This document shows positions 24,469 to 32,150 of a stretch of DNA of 64,000 bases, one piece after another. Location: the NCBI GenBank assembly GCA_037044955.1, contig JBAOHX010000002.1, positions 1,178,001 through 1,242,000 of the forward strand, read 5' to 3'. Both the position numbers and the translations under genes were made by a program. The stretch is from JAJXWB01 sp037044955 (GTDB taxonomy: Bacteria; Pseudomonadota; Alphaproteobacteria; Rhizobiales; Beijerinckiaceae). The first letter of the stretch is position 1; every line of letters begins with the position of its first letter. The notes beneath the pieces were generated by a model that saw nothing but the letters and a program-made list of their open reading frames with translations, was not told where the DNA came from and searched no databases.

Positions 24469-24496
24469 TTGTCGCCGTTTCCATTGCGCCTATATC
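24469..24496 (+). promoter_or_regulatory. Putative sigma-70-type promoter of the HtrA gene
   Basis: TTGTCG at 24469-24474 and TATATC at 24491-24496 are separated by 16 bases. The HtrA start codon lies 28 bases downstream. No sigma-E/ECF-type motif was recognised. Confidence 0.55.
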
Positions 24497-24523
24497 GAGA
24501 CGGATATTTCCGGAGTTGCTTCC

Positions 24524-25936
24524 ATGATTTCTTCGATCCGCGCCGGCGCCGCCGTCCTGTTTGGCCTCAGTCTCGTCTCCGGCGCCTTCGCCCAGAGCCC
24601 GGTCGAGCGCGTCGCGCCGCAGACCCGTTCCGAAGCGCTGCTGTCCTTTTCCGCGACCGTGAAGAAGGCCGCGCCCGCGGTCGTGAACGTCTACGCCTCG
24701 CGCACCGAGGCCACGCCGCGCAATCCCCTGTTCGACGATCCGATCTTCCGCCGGTTCTTCGGCGAAGGGCAGGGCGGACCGAGGGAGCGCACCGCGCAGT
24801 CGCTCGGCTCGGGCGTGATCGTCGAATCCAACGGCCTCGTCATCACCAACAATCACGTCATCGAGAACATGACGGAAGTGAAGGTGGCGCTGCAGGATCG
24901 TCGCGAATTCCCCGCCGACATCGTGCTGCGCGATCCGCGCACCGATCTCGCGGTGCTGCGGCTCAAGGGCGCGGGAGCGCTGCCGGCGATCGAGATCGGC
25001 GATTCCGATACGCTCGAGGTCGGCGATCTCGTTCTTGCCATCGGCAATCCCTTCGGCGTGGGGCAGACGACGACGCAGGGCATCGTGTCGGCGCTGGCGC
25101 GCACGCAGATCGGCATCACCGACTACGGTTTCTTCATCCAGACCGACGCCGCCATCAATCCCGGCAATTCCGGCGGCGCGCTGATCGACACGAAGGCGCG
25201 GCTGATCGGCATCAATTCGGCGATCTTCTCCAAGTCCGGCGGCTCCGTCGGCATCGGCTTCGCCATTCCCGTCAACATGGTCAGAAGCGTGATCGCGGCG
25301 GCCAAGAGCGGCGGCAAGCAGGTGCGCCGCCCCTGGCTCGGCGCCTCGTTGCAGACCGTGTCGAAGGAGATCGCCGATTCCATCGGATTGGATCGCCCTG
25401 TCGGCGCGCTCGTCGCCGACATGAATCCGAAGGGGCCAGCGAGCGAAGCCGGCCTGAAGCGCGGCGATGTGGTCATGGCGGTCGACGGTCAGGCGATCGA
25501 CGATCCCGAGGGCCTGGGTTACCGGCTCGGCACGAAGCCTATCGGCGGAACGACCGAGTTCACGGTCATGCGCTCGGGCAAGAAGACGCAAGTGTCCATC
25601 AAACTCGTGCCCGCGCCCGAAACGCCCGCGCGCGACTCCGTCACCATCGATACGCCTTCGCCCTTCATGGGCGCGACCATCGTGAATCTTTCGCCGGCGA
25701 CGGTCGAGGAATATTCGGTCGAAGGCGCGAACCAGGGCGTGGTGATCGCGCAGATCGCGCCGGCCTCGCAGGCGGCCGCGCTCAACTTCCAGCGCGGCGA
25801 CGTCGTCATGTCGATCAACGACACGAAGATCGACACGACGCGCGATCTCGAGAAGACCGTCGGCAAACGCCATTATTTCTGGAAGATCACCATCAGCCGC
25901 GGCGGCCAGGTGCTGACCAGCGTCATCGGCGGCTGA
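24524..25936 (+). CDS. Periplasmic HtrA/Do-type serine protease with PDZ domains
   Basis: Periplasmic quality-control protease. 470 residues. A signal peptide (ISSIRAGAAVLFGLSLVSG, cleavage near AFAQS) is followed by the trypsin-like domain with His in VITNNHVIENM, Asp in DPRTDLAVLRL and Ser in AAINPGNSGGALID. The first PDZ domain starts near RRPWLGASLQTVSKE and the second near FMGATIVNLSPATVEE. The ATG at 24524 begins the signal peptide. A second, distinct HtrA gene lies at 61948-63459. Strong terminator downstream. Confidence 0.92.
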   Translation: MISSIRAGAAVLFGLSLVSGAFAQSPVERVAPQTRSEALLSFSATVKKAAPAVVNVYASRTEATPRNPLFDDPIFRRFFGEGQGGPRERTAQSLGSGVIVESNGLVITNNHVIENMTEVKVALQDRREFPADIVLRDPRTDLAVLRLKGAGALPAIEIGDSDTLEVGDLVLAIGNPFGVGQTTTQGIVSALARTQIGITDYGFFIQTDAAINPGNSGGALIDTKARLIGINSAIFSKSGGSVGIGFAIPVNMVRSVIAAAKSGGKQVRRPWLGASLQTVSKEIADSIGLDRPVGALVADMNPKGPASEAGLKRGDVVMAVDGQAIDDPEGLGYRLGTKPIGGTTEFTVMRSGKKTQVSIKLVPAPETPARDSVTIDTPSPFMGATIVNLSPATVEEYSVEGANQGVVIAQIAPASQAAALNFQRGDVVMSINDTKIDTTRDLEKTVGKRHYFWKITISRGGQVLTSVIGG

Positions 25937-25952
25937 CGCGCGCTTCGACAAC

Positions 25953-25990
25953 AAAAAAGCCGGGAAGCGCGGGCTTCCCGGCTTTTTTGT
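25953..25990. terminator. Bidirectional terminator between the HtrA gene and the ParA-like gene
   Basis: GCCGGGAAGC (25959-25968) and GCTTCCCGGC (25973-25982) form a perfect 10-bp stem with a 4-base loop. It is flanked by six A residues on the left and six T residues on the right, so it works for both convergent genes. Confidence 0.92.
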
Positions 25991-26005
25991 TTTGCGCGGC
26001 GGCCG

Positions 26006-26680
26006 TCAGGCCGCCTTGCGCGCCTTGCCTGCGGCCGCGACGTTGCGCTGCGCGACCGCCTTGTTGAGGCGCCGCTTGATCGACGACCAGAGCGTGCGGA
26101 TTTCATCCGCGGCCGCGCCTGACGGCGCGATCTCGGTGACGCCCCAGCCCTGGCGCGCCGCCTCCTGGAAGTCGACGCGCGCGGAGACCAGCGGCGAGAG
26201 AAGGCCGCCGAAGGCCTCGAGCGTCTTCACGCCCATCTGCACGCGCGCGCTCTGCTGCGCAGGCGGACATTGGTTGAGCAGGAAGGCATAGTCGCGGCCG
26301 GCGGCCTTGACGGCCTTGCGCGTCTTCTCGCTCGCCCAGAGATCGAATGCGTTGGGGCGCGCGGGAACGATGCAGAGGTCGGCCGCCTTCACCGCCGCCA
26401 TCATCGCGGCGTCGTCGGCGCCGGGCGTGTCGACAACGACGAGCGTCACGCCTTTCTTCTCGAGCGCGGCGAGCACGGCCTTGAGCTTGCCGGGGGGAAC
26501 GGCCTCGACGGCGATATCTTTTTCGCCGCGCGCCTGCGACCAGTTGATAAGCGAAGCCAGTGGGTCCATGTCGATGACGAAGACCCGCTCTCCGGCCTCA
26601 TGCGCCGCGACCGCGACGCAGGATGCGAGCGTGCTCTTCCCTGAGCCGCCCTTCTGTGTGACGAAGGCGATTGTCCGCAT
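26006..26680 (-). CDS. ParA/MinD-family P-loop ATPase (chromosomal, orphan)
   Basis: Deviant Walker A ATPase. MRTIAFVTQKGGSGKSTLAS at the N-terminus carries the KGGSGKST signature with the dimerisation lysine. VFVIDMDPLASLINW and LVVVDTPGADDAAMM are the second and third motifs. 224 residues from the ATG at 26680. An in-frame extension to 26818 has no strong ribosome-binding site and no conserved-looking sequence. No parB or parS is adjacent, so a plasmid-type partition role is unlikely. Similar short orphan ParA proteins position various cargos, and the cargo here is unknown. Convergent with the HtrA gene and divergent from rarA. Confidence 0.85.
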   Translation of the reverse strand: MRTIAFVTQKGGSGKSTLASCVAVAAHEAGERVFVIDMDPLASLINWSQARGEKDIAVEAVPPGKLKAVLAALEKKGVTLVVVDTPGADDAAMMAAVKAADLCIVPARPNAFDLWASEKTRKAVKAAGRDYAFLLNQCPPAQQSARVQMGVKTLEAFGGLLSPLVSARVDFQEAARQGWGVTEIAPSGAAADEIRTLWSSIKRRLNKAVAQRNVAAAGKARKAA

Positions 26681-26852
26681 TTTGGGAAACCTGTGCTGAA
26701 TTGTCGGGAACGCAACTCGCTTCGAACATGCCCGAAAAACATTGATTTGTATCGGCGTCGCGCGCGACGCGACGAAATATTGATCGGATTGTTGCATCGG
26801 AATCACTGTTTGCGTCATGTTGCAGCGCAGGAAGTTCTAGGGTTTGGCTGAC

Positions 26853-28161
26853 ATGAGCGATCTGTTTGCGCATGCTGGATTTCGAAAAGGACGCGCCGCG
26901 TCCGCTCGCGGATCGCTTGCGTCCGCGCACGTTGGCGGAAGTCGCGGGGCAAGATCATCTGCTCGGTCCCGATGGCGCGTTGACGCGACTCGTGCGCTCC
27001 GGATCGCTTGGAAGCCTTGTATTCTGGGGGCCTCCGGGCACCGGCAAGACAACGGTGGCGCGATTGCTCGCGCATGAAACCGATCTTGTATTCGTGCAGA
27101 TTTCCGCGATCTTCTCCGGCGTCGCCGAACTGAAGAAGACATTCGAGGAAGCGCGTTCGCGTCGCAGCATGGGCAAGGGCACGCTGCTGTTCGTCGACGA
27201 GATCCATCGCTTCAATCGCGCGCAACAGGATTTATTCTTGCCGGTGATGGAAGACGGCACGATCACGCTGATCGGCGCCACGACCGAGAATCCATCCTTC
27301 GAACTCAACGCCGCGCTGCTTTCGCGCGCGCGAGTTATGACTTTCAAGGCGCTCGACGAAGCGGCGATCGAGAAGCTGCTCGAACGCGCCGAAGCCGCGG
27401 AAGGCAAGACGCTGCCGCTCGATGAAGACGCGCGCGCCGCGCTGATCGCCATGGCCGATGGCGATGGCCGCGCGTCTCTCACGCTCGCGGAGGAAATCTG
27501 GCGCGCGGCGCGCGAGGGCGAGGTCTTCGACCGCGCGCAGCTTTCGCAGATCGTGCAACGGCGCGCGCCGATCTACGACAAGGGGCAGGAAGGCCACTAC
27601 AATCTCATCAGCGCCCTGCACAAGACGGTGCGCGGCTCCGATCCGGACGCCGCGCTCTATTATCTCGCGCGCATGTTCGATGGCGGCGAAGATCCGCTGT
27701 TCATCGCGCGGCGCGTCGTGCGCATGGCGATCGAGGACATCGGCCTTGCCGATCCGCAGGCGCTCGTCGTCGCCAACGCCGCCAAGGACGCCTACGACTT
27801 TCTCGGAAGCCCCGAAGGCGAACTGGCGATCGCCGAAGCCGTCATCTATTGCGCGACGGCGCCGAAATCGAACGCCGCCTACACCGCCTTTTCGCGCGCG
27901 AAGAAACTCGCGAAGGAACACGGCTCGCTGATGCCGCCCAAGGTCATCCTCAACGCGCCGACGAAGATGATGCGCGAGGAGGGCTACGGCGAGGGCTATG
28001 CCTACGACCACGACGAACCCGACGCCTTCTCCGGCCAGGATTATTGGCCGGACAGGCTCGGCCGGCAGACCGTCTACGAGCCGGTGGAGCGCGGTTTCGA
28101 GCGCGAGATCGGCAAACGGCTGGAATATTGGGCCAAGCTCAGGAAGGAGCGGGGCGGCTAG
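26853..28161 (+). CDS. rarA: Replication-associated recombination protein A (one-base frameshift at the N-terminus)
   Basis: AAA+ ATPase of the RarA/MgsA/WRNIP1 family acting at stalled replication forks. GPPGTGKTTVARLLAHE (Walker A), TLLFVDEIHRFNRAQQD (Walker B), GATTENPSFELNAALLSRA (sensor 1) and the C-terminal tetramer domain with ALHKTVRGSDPDAALYYLAR are present. The start MSDLFAHAGF at 26853 is the family-typical N-terminus. It sits one frame away because TTT at 26880-26882 replaces TT. Correcting it gives 435 residues. A TTG at 26866 would otherwise be the start and lose this conserved beginning. Confidence 0.93.
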
Positions 28162-28201
28162 GCGGCATGACACGCCGCCCCCTTTGCGCTACCAAGCGGC
28201 C

Positions 28202-28585
28202 ATGAAGGCTTATCTCATCGTCTTCCTCGGCGCCGGCGTCGGCGGCGCGCTCAGGCACGGCGTCAACGTCGGCTGCGGCCGATTGTGCGGAACCGAGTTT
28301 CCGTGGGGCATTCTCGTCATCAACGTGACGGGCTGCCTCGTCATGGGGCTGATCGCGGGCTGGCTCGCCTTCAAGGCGCAGATGAGCTGGTCGCAGGACA
28401 TGCGGCTCTTCCTGATGACGGGCGTGCTCGGCGGCTATACGACCTTCTCCGCCTTCTCTCTGGATTTCGCGACGTTGTGGGAACGCGGCGCGCATTCGCT
28501 GGCGATTGCTTATGTGCTCGCCTCCGTCGTGCTGTCGCTCGCCGCCGTCTTTCTCGGGCTTGCGCTCGTGCGGATGGCGTCATGA
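28202..28585 (+). CDS. crcB: Fluoride ion channel CrcB/Fluc
   Basis: Small inner-membrane fluoride exporter. 127 residues with four hydrophobic helices. Family motifs: GAGVGGALRHGVNV, INVTGCLVMGLIAGW and GVLGGYTTFSAFSLDF. No fluoride riboswitch was recognised in the 40 bases upstream. Its stop overlaps the start of the pseudouridine synthase gene (ATGA), a coupling often seen in this lineage. Confidence 0.93.
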   Translation: MKAYLIVFLGAGVGGALRHGVNVGCGRLCGTEFPWGILVINVTGCLVMGLIAGWLAFKAQMSWSQDMRLFLMTGVLGGYTTFSAFSLDFATLWERGAHSLAIAYVLASVVLSLAAVFLGLALVRMAS

Positions 28586-29738
28586 CCAACGGATCGCAGA
28601 AGCGCAAGCAGCGCGCCGCGCAGAAGCACGAAGCGGCCGCGCCGAAAGCGGCGACGACGCCGGTGCGCACGGGCGTGCAGACGCTGCAGGTGGAAGCCGA
28701 CGAAGCCGGGATGCGGCTCGACCGCTGGTTCAAGCGGCGCTTTCCCGGGCTGGCGCTCTCGCATCTCGCCAAGATCGCGCGCAAGGGCGAGGTGCGCGTC
28801 GACGGCAGGCGCGTCGACACGGCGACGCGGCTGGAGGAAGGCCAGAGCGTGCGCGTGCCGCCGCTGACCATCGAGGCGCCCGCCGCGCCGGCCGCCAAGC
28901 GCGCAAATCCGGAAGACGCCGAAGCGATCCGCCGCATGGTCCTGTTCGAGGACAAGCATGTGCTGGTGCTCAACAAGCCCTACGGGCTTGCGGTGCAGGG
29001 CGGCTCCGGCACGAAGCGCCACATCGACGGCATGCTCGCCGCGCTCGCCGACGAGAAGGGCAATCAGGCCCGTGCTCGTGCATCGCCTCGACCGCGATAC
29101 GTCGGGCGTGCTGCTGGTCGCCAAGAACCGCAAGATGGCGGCCGAGCTCGGCGAAATTTTTCGCTCGCGCAAGGCGCAGAAGATCTATTGGGCGCTGGTG
29201 GAAGGCGTTCCGAAGCCGTCGCAGGGGCGCATTTCGCTCTATCTGGCGAAGGGGCCGGCGATGGGCGACCAGCGCGGCGCGCCTTCCAGCGCGCGCCGTG
29301 GCGCGGAAGCGAAGCGGTCGCAGGCCGATCTGGAAAAGATGCGCGTGGCCAAACACGGCGAAGGCGATGCGCAGCATTCGCTCACCTATTACGCCATCGT
29401 CGACAAGATCGCGCCGAAATGCGCGTGGCTGTCGATGAAGCCGCTGACGGGACGCACGCATCAGTTGCGCGCGCATGCGGAAGCCATCGGCCATCCGATC
29501 TTCGGCGATCCGAAATACGGACAAGGAAGACCACCGCCGGCGCGACGCCATGCATGTCATGCCCGAGGCGCTCGAGCGCAAGCTGCATCTGCTGGCGCGC
29601 CGCCTCGTGCTGCCGCATCCGGCCGGCGGCGTGATCGACGTGACGGCGCCGCTGCCCGAGCACATGCAGAAGACGTGGGACATGTTCGGCTTCGACGCGA
29701 AGCAGTACGACCCGATCGTCGAGGCGCCGGAAGAATGA
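28582..29738 (+). CDS. rluC: RluA/RluC-family 23S rRNA pseudouridine synthase (two frameshifts)
   Basis: Predicted to convert uridines to pseudouridine in 23S rRNA. An N-terminal S4 domain (AGMRLDRWFKRRFPGLALSH) precedes the catalytic motif HRLDRDTSGVLLVAKN, whose second Asp is catalytic, and LTGRTHQLRAHAEAIGHPIF. Two lesions split it: an extra G at 29067-29068 just before PVLVHRLDRD, and an extra base at about 29521 between DPKYG and KEDHRRRDAMHVMPE. The corrected product is 384 residues. It overlaps crcB by 4 bases and the HAD gene by 4 bases. Confidence 0.9.
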
Positions 29739-30436
29739 GCGCCGCGGCGATGCGTCTCCTGATCTTCGATCTCGACGGCACGCTGGTCGACAGCCAGGAC
29801 ATGATCGTCGAGTTGCAGCGCCGCACGTTCCTGGCGCACGGGCTGACGCCGCCGGACCGGCGCACGAGCCTGTCGGTGGTCGGTCTGTCGCTGCGCGAGG
29901 CCTTCACGCAACTCGTCGGCGCCGACGGGCCGGCGGATGCGATGGCCGAGACCTACAAGAGCCTGTTTCAGGAGCTTCGCGCAGATTCTTCGCATGCGGA
30001 GCCGTTCTTTCCGGGCGCGCAGGAGACCGTCGCGCGCTATGGCGCGGACGCGGGGTATCTGCTGGGCGTCGCCACCGGCAAGTCGCGGCGCGGCGTGCGG
30101 CATCTGTTTTCCCGCACGGGGTGGCACGATCTGTTTGCGACCGTGCAGACGGCCGACGACCATCCCTCCAAGCCAGCGCCCGACATGATCCACGCCGCGC
30201 TCGCCGAGACCGGCGTCGCTGCGATGAACGCCTTCATGATCGGCGACACCAGCTATGACATGGCGATGGCGAAGGCCGCCGGCGTGCGCGCGATCGGCGT
30301 CGACTGGGGCTATCACGAACCGTCCGCGCTGATCGCGGCGGGCGCGGACGCGATCATTTCCGACTTTGCGGAGCTGGAGAGCCTGCTCGAGGCGCCGGTT
30401 CCCTCTCCCCGCAGGGCGGGGAGCGGGCTAGGGTGA
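29735..30436 (+). CDS. HAD-superfamily hydrolase (phosphoglycolate phosphatase-like)
   Basis: Predicted cytoplasmic phosphatase. LIFDLDGTLVDSQDM carries the nucleophilic Asp (motif I), GVATGKSRRG motif II, and the lysine of HPSKPAPDM with GDTSYDMAMAKAAG motifs III and IV. 233 residues. The start ATG overlaps the preceding stop (ATGA). The C-terminal residues PSPRRAGSGLG and the stop codon lie inside a palindromic repeat (from 30401), so the repeat apparently replaced or extended the native end. Substrate not deducible. Confidence 0.88.
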   Translation: MSAAAMRLLIFDLDGTLVDSQDMIVELQRRTFLAHGLTPPDRRTSLSVVGLSLREAFTQLVGADGPADAMAETYKSLFQELRADSSHAEPFFPGAQETVARYGADAGYLLGVATGKSRRGVRHLFSRTGWHDLFATVQTADDHPSKPAPDMIHAALAETGVAAMNAFMIGDTSYDMAMAKAAGVRAIGVDWGYHEPSALIAAGADAIISDFAELESLLEAPVPSPRRAGSGLG

Positions 30437-30587
30437 GGGGCCGGGCCGCTTGGCCAATCGTTCCAGTAGCCCCTCGGCCCCTCATCCGGCCTCCCAAAGC
30501 GACTTTTGTCGCTTTGGGAAACGACTGCGAAGTCGGCAACAGCCGACTTCTAAACGCCACCTTCTCCCCGCAGGCGGGGAGAAGGAG
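30401..30587. repeat. Composite palindromic repeat (family B) overlapping the HAD gene 3' end
   Basis: The arms CCCTCTCCCCGC...GCGGGGAG and TTCTCCCCGC...GCGGGGAGAA bound a core with two palindromes: CCCAAAGCGAC-TTTT-GTCGCTTTGGG (30493-30518) and AAGTCGGC-AACA-GCCGACTT (30530-30549). The second also occurs at 17292-17311. The left end supplies the last codons of the HAD gene. No coding sequence is otherwise seen in 30437-30607. Confidence 0.75.
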
Positions 30588-30607
30588 TAACCGCAGCATT
30601 CCGACAC

Positions 30608-31405
30608 ATGCCCGACGATTTTAATTCCGACTTCTTCGTTTCCAACGTCGACCGCGACCCGCTGCGCGCCGTGCAGAAGGACTTGAAGCGCGCGCTGCCG
30701 AAACGCTTCTACAAGGAAGCGGCGGCGGCGCCGCGCGACGGCGCCTACGCGGTGCTGCTCGACGGCCGGGCCGTGCGGACGCCGGCCGGAGCGGCGCTGG
30801 CGCTGCCGACGGACGCCGCTGCGCGGCTGGTGGCGGCCGAATGGGCTGATCAGGGCGAGCAGATCGATCCCGCTGTCCATGCCGGTCACGCGGCTGGTCA
30901 ATTCCGCGCTCGACGGCGTGGCGCGCGACCTGTCGGGCGTCGTCGCCGATATCGTGAAATATGCGGGGTCCGATCTCGTCTGTTATCGCGCGGGCGAGCC
31001 GGACGGCCTCGTCGCCGCGCAGGCGGCGGCGTGGGACCCGGCGCTGGCGTTTGCGCGCGAAAAATTCGGCGCGCGCTTCATTCTGGCGGAAGGCGTGATG
31101 TTCGCCGCCCAGCCCGATCACGCGATCGAAGCGTTCGCGCGCGCCGTGGACGCTTTCGCGAACGACGACCGGATGCGGCGCTCGGGATCGCGGCGCTGCA
31201 TTCCATGACGACGCTGTTGGGCTCCGCGCTGCTCGCGCTGATGGTCGCGCATGGCGCGCTCGCCATCGAGGACGCCTGGGCCGCCGCGCATGTCGACGAG
31301 GACTGGCAGATGAGGCTGTGGGGCGCCGACGAGGAGGCGCTCGCCAAGCGCGCGCAACGTTTCGTCGACGTGAAGGCGGCGGCCGATCTCTGGGCGGCGC
31401 TATAG
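30608..31405 (+). CDS. ATP12-family F1-ATPase assembly chaperone (frame changes)
   Basis: Alphaproteobacterial homologue of mitochondrial ATP12, which binds the F1 alpha subunit during assembly. LPKRFYKEAAAAPRDGAYAV and LDGRAVRTPAGAALALPT form the N-terminus. An extra C at 30869-30871 shifts to LSMPVTRLVNSALDGVARDL and DLVCYRAGEPDGLV. A second change (net +2, about 31168-31182) returns to HSMTTLLGSALLALMVAHGA. The corrected length is about 264 residues. Following the repeat at 30401, it has no visible promoter. Family identity is clear, and direct evidence for its role here is absent. Confidence 0.86.
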   Translation: MPDDFNSDFFVSNVDRDPLRAVQKDLKRALPKRFYKEAAAAPRDGAYAVLLDGRAVRTPAGAALALPTDAAARLVAAEWADQGEQIDPAVHAGHAAGQFRARRRGARPVGRRRRYREICGVRSRLLSRGRAGRPRRRAGGGVGPGAGVCARKIRRALHSGGRRDVRRPARSRDRSVRARRGRFRERRPDAALGIAALHSMTTLLGSALLALMVAHGALAIEDAWAAAHVDEDWQMRLWGADEEALAKRAQRFVDVKAAADLWAAL

Positions 31406-31432
31406 CATTTTATCACTGGGCGGAAACAGCGC

Positions 31433-31514
31433 CGTCATTGCGAGCGCAGCGAAGCAATCCGTCCACCGGGGCTGACTTTGTGGACTGGATTGCTTCGCTG
31501 CGCTCGCAATGACG
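31433..31514. repeat. MITE-like inverted repeat (family C) after ATP12
   Basis: CGTCATTGCGAGCGCAGCGA continuing to AGCAATCC is matched by the inverse GGATTGCTTCGCTGCGCTCG continuing to CAATGACG. The ends are the same as in the element at 20744-20835, and the centres differ. It separates ATP12 from the convergent Lrp gene. Confidence 0.8.
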
Positions 31515-31555
31515 GGGCACGATTCCGTCTCCTCATGATTTGCTCTAGGTGAATC

Positions 31556-32032
31556 TCACGCGATCGGCAGCGCCGTCGTCTCCTTCACGCGGTTGAGCGC
31601 GATCGAGGTGCGCGTATTGGCGATGCCCTTGATGCGCGTGAGGAAGTCGATGAGGAAGCGGTGGAAGGCCTCGATGTCGCGCGTTGCGACCTTCAGCAGG
31701 TAGTCGTAGTCGCCGGTCACGCGCATGCACTCCAGAACTTCGGCGCGCGCCAGCGCCGCCTTCTCGAAACGCTCGCTGAATTCGACCGCCTGCCGCTCCA
31801 GCCTGATGTCGACATAGGCGAGAAAGCCGGCGCCGACGGAAGGGCCGTCGAGCAATGCGACATAGCCGCGGATGACGCCGGCTTCCTCCAGCGCGCGCAC
31901 GCGGCGATGGCAGGGGGAGGGCGACAGCCCTATCTCGCTTGCCAATTGCTGGTTCTGGATGGTCGCGTCGCGCTGCAGGCGGGCGAGGATCTTGCGGTCG
32001 ACCTGGTCGAGAGTGGTGGAATCCGATTCCAT
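31556..32032 (-). CDS. Lrp/AsnC-family transcriptional regulator
   Basis: 158-residue DNA-binding protein. The N-terminal helix-turn-helix includes LDQVDRKILARLQRDATIQN and SEIGLSPSPCHRRVRALEEA. The C-terminal RAM/effector domain includes ECMRVTGDYDYLLKVATRD and the end TSIALNRVKETTALPI. The ATG at 32032 is chosen because it begins the typical Lrp N-terminus. An extension to 32119 would run through the intergenic operator region. It is divergent from the ThDP enzyme at 32151, which it probably controls. Confidence 0.92.
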   Translation of the reverse strand: MESDSTTLDQVDRKILARLQRDATIQNQQLASEIGLSPSPCHRRVRALEEAGVIRGYVALLDGPSVGAGFLAYVDIRLERQAVEFSERFEKAALARAEVLECMRVTGDYDYLLKVATRDIEAFHRFLIDFLTRIKGIANTRTSIALNRVKETTALPIA

Positions 32033-32050
32033 CGTATGGCCTGTATCTGA

Positions 32051-32102
32051 TCTGAAATTGCTCACTTTGAGCCTGTAGAGCCAAAGATTAGTCTGAAATT
32101 GC
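32051..32102. promoter_or_regulatory. Direct repeat in the Lrp/ThDP-enzyme intergenic region (candidate operator)
   Basis: TCTGAAATTGC occurs at 32051-32061 and again at 32092-32102, a period of 41 bases (about four helical turns). The two copies lie in the 118-base divergent region between the regulator and the enzyme gene. Lrp-type regulators often bind phased sites near their own promoter, so this is a plausible operator. That is inference. Confidence 0.45.
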
Positions 32103-32150
32103 GCCTGGATGCGACCCATGATTGTGCATTAGCCAATTTGGAGGGCGCCC

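Noticed and set aside
26006..26680. Plasmid or integrative-element partition system
   Set aside because: The ParA-like gene has no parB or parS beside it, no mobility genes, and base composition like its neighbours.
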